Below are positions 60,521-64,000 of a stretch of 64,000 nt of DNA, piece after piece. Position numbers and translations under genes: made by a program. This DNA comes from Larix kaempferi (Eukaryota; Streptophyta; Pinopsida; Pinales; Pinaceae): the NCBI GenBank assembly GCA_027924585.1, contig BSBM01000442.1, positions 5,952,001 to 6,016,000 on the forward strand. The letters are read 5' to 3'. How positions within the stretch are numbered: the stretch's first letter is position 1; each line of letters opens with the position of its first letter. The notes under the pieces are model-generated. The model was not told the origin of the DNA. It ran no database searches and saw nothing but the letters and a program-made list of their open reading frames with translations.

Positions 60521-61243
60521 TGTGAAATTTAACTCACAATAGGATATCTTCACAATTAAGAACTTTGTCTAAGTATGCAGAAAATAGTGTAAAAGAAGCA
60601 TTTTGGACACACAAATGATAAATAATCAGACACGAATGATAAAAAAAACAGAAACAAATGATCAAATAGCAGGTTTATTATTAACTTTCCAAACCAAAAA
60701 TGAGTTTTGAATACATTTATATATCATTTGGGAAAACTTGTGAGCCTTTGGAGGTAGCTACAGGTGGCTAGCTTACATTGGACCTCAATCCCCCCTAGGT
60801 TGACCAATAGGCTCACAAATCTACTCAAACAATCACAAATTCCTAATCTGAACGTTGGGAAAGAATGGGAAGCCATTAATGATGATGGCACATGTGTGGG
60901 TGAGGATTTAATGGAGTGTAGGTGGCTCAGGATAGGACAAAACTGCCAAGGAGGGGGGAAAATGACCACCTTCAATGCATGGGCACCTTATGTCTAATCC
61001 AGATCCACAAATCAAGGGATAAGGGTGCCTTCACTCAGGTAGTGGAAATAAATGAGGGTGGTGGCCATAAATGAGGGCGCCTAACAACTAATTTGACCAA
61101 AAATGGGCCCTAAGGTGGTGGAATGTGTCATAAATGCCCCAACTAACTTCTAACAACCTTGGATTATCATCATTAACCCTGTTTTGGACCAAATAATCAC
61201 CAGATTAATGTGATACTATGGTCCTAAGGTGTAATAATGTTCT
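60521..61243 (-). repeat. 3' LTR of the copia element
   Basis: In plus orientation it starts TGTGAAATTTAACTCAC. The right end is placed near 61243-61247, next to the complement of a purine tract (ACCCCCCCTTAAGA), which is the PPT of a minus-strand element. The terminal dinucleotide at that end is not a clear CA, so the exact end is uncertain. Confidence 0.6.
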
Positions 61244-61258
61244 AAAACCCCCCCTTAA
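61244..61258 (-). other. Copia polypurine tract
   Basis: On the minus strand TTAAGGGGGGGTTTT immediately precedes the LTR. Confidence 0.6.
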
Positions 61259-61429
61259 GATATAATTATGTAGCCAATAATAAAAAATGAGGCCTTGGCA
61301 AATAAGGCTCAAGTCATCTCTTACAACAACAATTTTTATTAGTCCATGTAACCAAGGTAAGGAGGAAAACCACATGGGAAATAAAACCTCCCCTAAAAAA
61401 TGGACATGAAAAAAATATGGAAAATATAC

Positions 61430-62275
61430 CAGTCTTCACCATGGATCACTCACCCCAAGGAGTGATCTAAGGTAAGTGAAGATATTCTTAGTGAAAATCT
61501 TGGTGAAGATATAAGCAATTTGCTCAATAGATGGGAAATACTACAAGGCAATAATCTGGTCATGCACCAAGCCTCAAATGTAGTGCATGTGGATCTCTAT
61601 GTGCTTGGTCCTTTGTCTATGTACTGTATTAGTGGATATCCTGGTTGTACTTTGATTATCACACCAAATGACTGTGTGTGAATCAAATTCAAATCCAAAC
61701 TCTCCAAGAATACCTTGTAACCACACACATTGTGTAGATGCATTCATTGCTCCCCTCTATTCCGCCTCAGCTAGAGATAGGGAGATAGTGTGTTGCTTCT
61801 TTCTAGACCAGCAAATGGGACCATGTGAAAGCATAAATATATAACCCTAAGTGGACTTCTGGTCAGTGCTATGTCCATTTGAATTTGAATCAGTAAAACC
61901 AACTAGTTCAAGTGATTAACCAGCTGCATAGTGTATCCCAAACTGCTTGGTACCTTGCACATAATGCAAGATCCTTTTGGAATCCTTCCAGTGGATCTCA
62001 TGAGGCTCTTGCATGTACCTTGAAACAACACCTACTGCATAAGCCAAATCTGGTAGAGAGTGAGTGAGATACAACAATCTCCCAACTAGTTGTCTATACA
62101 GTGAACTATCAACCAATGGTGAAGAACCCCAATCATGAAGCTTAACTCCTGAAAGGAATGGAAACTTATCATCCTTACATTCAGCCATTTTGAACTTATG
62201 TAGAAGATATGAAGCATACTTTTATTGTGAAACAATGATCCCATCAACATATTGATCAATCTCCAAACCAAGAAA
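61430..62275 (-). pseudogene. Copia RNase H and RT C-terminal region
   Basis: It contains a FLGLEID-type block, SLYRQLVGRLLYLTHSLPDLAYAV, SRYMQEPHEIHWKDSKRIL and GYIF, then a CDNQSTT-type and KHIEI-type tail of copia RNase H. It is broken by several stops (for example after LHYVQGTKQFGIHYAAG). Confidence 0.85.
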
Positions 62276-62902
62276 TTGTCTCAACAATCCTAGACCAAAC
62301 ATGGCAAATGCACTATGTAATGCAGCTTTAACTGAGCCTAGTTATTTGATGCAACTACCATTGATCAAAATATCATCAAAATAAATTACACTAATCAAAA
62401 TATATTCACTAACATGCTGCATGTAAAATTTGGATCAGATTTGCATCTCTCAAAACCTTGTGATAGCAGAAAATTGTCCATATTGGCATACCAAGCTCTA
62501 GGAGCTTTCTTGAGAACATAGAGACTCGAGAGACTTCTTCAATATGCACACAAGTGAAGGATCATGAATGAAACCTTTAGTATGTTGCATATATATCTCC
62601 TCATGAATATCCCCATGAATAAATTCACTCTTCACATCCATGTGATGAACCCCTCATTGCTTGGAAGTTGCAATGGCCAAAACTAGCATGATTGAGTCCA
62701 TCTTTGCCACAGGTGTGAATGCCTCTGCGTATTCCACTCCATGGACTTGAGAGAATCCTTTAGCTACCAATATTGCCTTATAATTCATATCAGAACCATC
62801 AGCAGCCATCTTGGTCCTATACACCCACTTGCATTGCACTACCTTCCTCTTGGAAGGAAGAGGGACCAACTCCCAAGTTTCATTGTCATGGAGAGACTTC
62901 AT
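62276..62902 (-). pseudogene. Copia reverse transcriptase
   Basis: It includes WELVPLPSKRKVVQCKWVYR, AILVAKGFSQVHGVEYAEAF and TPVAKMDSI (62902-62654), then broken frames. The catalytic box appears as Y-F-D-D near 62380, where copia elements usually have Y-V-D-D. Several stops. Confidence 0.9.
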
Positions 62903-63335
62903 CTATTATTGCATGGATATTTTCCATATTGTATCATGTGATGCTTCTTCATATGACTATGAATTAGATCCAACCATGAGAAAAAACCTCCCATGAATAT
63001 TCGAATCACAGATAGACACTGCATTGTTAAACTGTGATATAGTCTTCCTAGGTTCTTGTGGACCACCTACAAGTTGTCCGGCTACATGCATGGTTTTACC
63101 AGCCCACTTGGGCCTTGTAGGAGGGTATGGATCTGCATGCATGTCATCATATTCATCCTCAACATAATAATCATAAATATCAGAAAATAAATCATCACTT
63201 ACATCCTCTTCAGGTAGGGGGTTTGAGCATTCCCCTTCTCCTTGTTCAATTGCATGCATGGGCTCTTCTTTAAACTGAACACTACGCTCAATGAAAGTAT
63301 TTTTAGATGAGGGTTCAAAGATCTTGTATCCATTT
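62903..63335 (-). pseudogene. Copia integrase-RT linker
   Basis: An acidic linker (EEDVSDDLFSDIYDYYVEDE) joins integrase to RT, as is typical for copia polyproteins. It is open for 100 codons at 63259-62957. Confidence 0.7.
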
Positions 63336-63865
63336 TCATATTATGCATATCCAACCATTATGGAATCCTTGATTTGGGTTGCAGTTCCTTTGTCTTCTCT
63401 GGAGGTATTCTATCCCATGCTCTTGAGCCAAACACCCTGAGGTGAGACACATCGGGCTTGTGTCCCATCCAAGCCTCGAATGGAGTCTTGCCTTCCATGG
63501 ATTTTTGTGGTAATATTTTGTGAACATATGAAGCACAGTTAATGGCTTCAACCCATATTTTTGGAGATAAGGAATAAGCCTCCATCATGCAAGTAGCCAT
63601 CTCCTTCAATGCTCTATTTTTGTGCTCTGCCACACCATTCTGCTGGGGTGTGTAAGGCACATAATGTTGCATTTGAATGCAATATTATTCACATAGTTTC
63701 TGCAAGTCCTTATTGACATATTCCCTTCCATTATCAGACCTTAATACCTTTATATTCTTCCCACTGAAATTCTCCACAGAAGCTTTGAAAACTTTGAATG
63801 AATGGAACACTTCATATTTTTGCTTGAGACAGAACACCCAACATTAGCTTAGAAAATCATCAATG
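63336..63865 (-). pseudogene. Copia integrase, C-terminal part
   Basis: It shows I-D-D-F at the right edge, LRSDNGREYVNKDL (catalytic D), TPQQNGVAEHKNRAL (catalytic E region), IWVEAINCASYV, KTPFEAWMGHKPDVSHLRVFG. One stop separates the two parts. The zinc-binding N-terminus is lost at the insertion point or lies beyond the window. Confidence 0.92.
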
Positions 63866-64000
63866 TGTTGAGTTTATACTAATTTGACTAGCAAGATCAT
63901 TGAAAGAAACACAATCACAAGATAGACAGAGATTTTATCCTGGGAAAGCCTCACGGCGTAGAAAACCCAGCAAAGCTTTCCTCAATAAAGATGATCAACC
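63866..64000 (-). repeat. LTR of a third element inserted in copia integrase
   Basis: Integrase homology stops at about 63865. The following plus sequence starts TGTTGAGTTTATAC. On the minus strand it looks like the U5 end of a copia-type LTR (GGGTTTTCTACGCCGTGAGG, TTTCCCAGGATAAAATC ... CTCAACA). Only 135 bp are visible. Confidence 0.55.

Larger units (their letters stand above)
60521..63865 (-). mobile_element. Ty1/copia element inserted in the gypsy LTR
   Basis: The minus strand reads integrase, RT, RNase H, PPT and 3' LTR from right to left, the copia order. It starts at 60521, exactly where the gypsy LTR match ends. Its own integrase is interrupted at about 63866 by another LTR. Many stops; inactive. 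Confidence 0.88.

Overview
The window looks like repeat-dense, gene-poor nuclear DNA of a seed plant. Three things show this: a PBS for plant initiator-Met tRNA, plant L1-type LINEs with a C-terminal RNase H, and a U6 sequence with plant-type ACAGAGA/AGC blocks. The density of old, nested retroelements and their Ty3/gypsy sequence style suggest a large genome, perhaps a conifer or other gymnosperm; that placement is inference. No intact protein-coding gene of known function was found. The only recognisable host gene is a SAUR-like (small auxin-up RNA) pseudogene.

Left part (1-21.96 kb). Positions 1-8032 hold a non-autonomous LTR retrotransposon without recognisable gag or pol. It has the end of the 5' LTR, an iMet PBS, a leader packed with a 31-bp palindromic minisatellite, two strong hairpins, a PPT and a full 3' LTR. 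It abuts a minus-strand L1 LINE (8033-11345) whose reverse-transcriptase region is triplicated in frame. After a stretch with weak exon-like fragments come a GTGACA/GTAACG satellite, a fold-back element and AT-rich DNA. A tRNA-derived SINE with perfect 17-bp target-site duplications lies at 15001-15175. A nearly full-length second LINE (15593-21871, minus) follows, with ORF1, ORF2 and a UAAUG overlap between them. Nine of its ten premature ORF2 stops are TAG in CHG-compatible contexts. A truncated U6 snRNA sits at its 5' end in the same orientation.

Middle part (22-47.8 kb). This is mostly AT-rich DNA, with an antisense Ty3/gypsy relic carrying a tRNA-Asp-type PBS (25.96 kb), an unrecognised 173-codon ORF with a hydrophobic N-terminus (29 kb), and a 107-bp near-identical tandem duplication (33.3 kb). 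The most unusual block is at 35.6-40.1 kb. There a TATATACACTAGTG-type palindromic minisatellite flanks a 2.4-kb array built from the inverted pair GCATATACGGAAG / CTTCCGTATATGC. A pyrimidine-rich tract follows. The SAUR pseudogene (44.28-44.96 kb) and a hairpin-forming 56-bp tandem repeat come next.

Right part (47.8-64 kb). A minus-strand Ty3/gypsy Tat/Ogre-like element has LTRs at 47797 and 59962. It carries gag, a zinc knuckle, a protease, a second zinc-knuckle module and an archaeal-type RNase H, plus a plus-strand (antisense) ORF between pol and the 3' LTR. No RT or integrase was recognised. Its 5' LTR is interrupted at 60521 by a minus-strand Ty1/copia element (LTR, RNase H, RT, integrase). 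That element is in turn interrupted near 63866 by the LTR of a third element, giving three nested layers.
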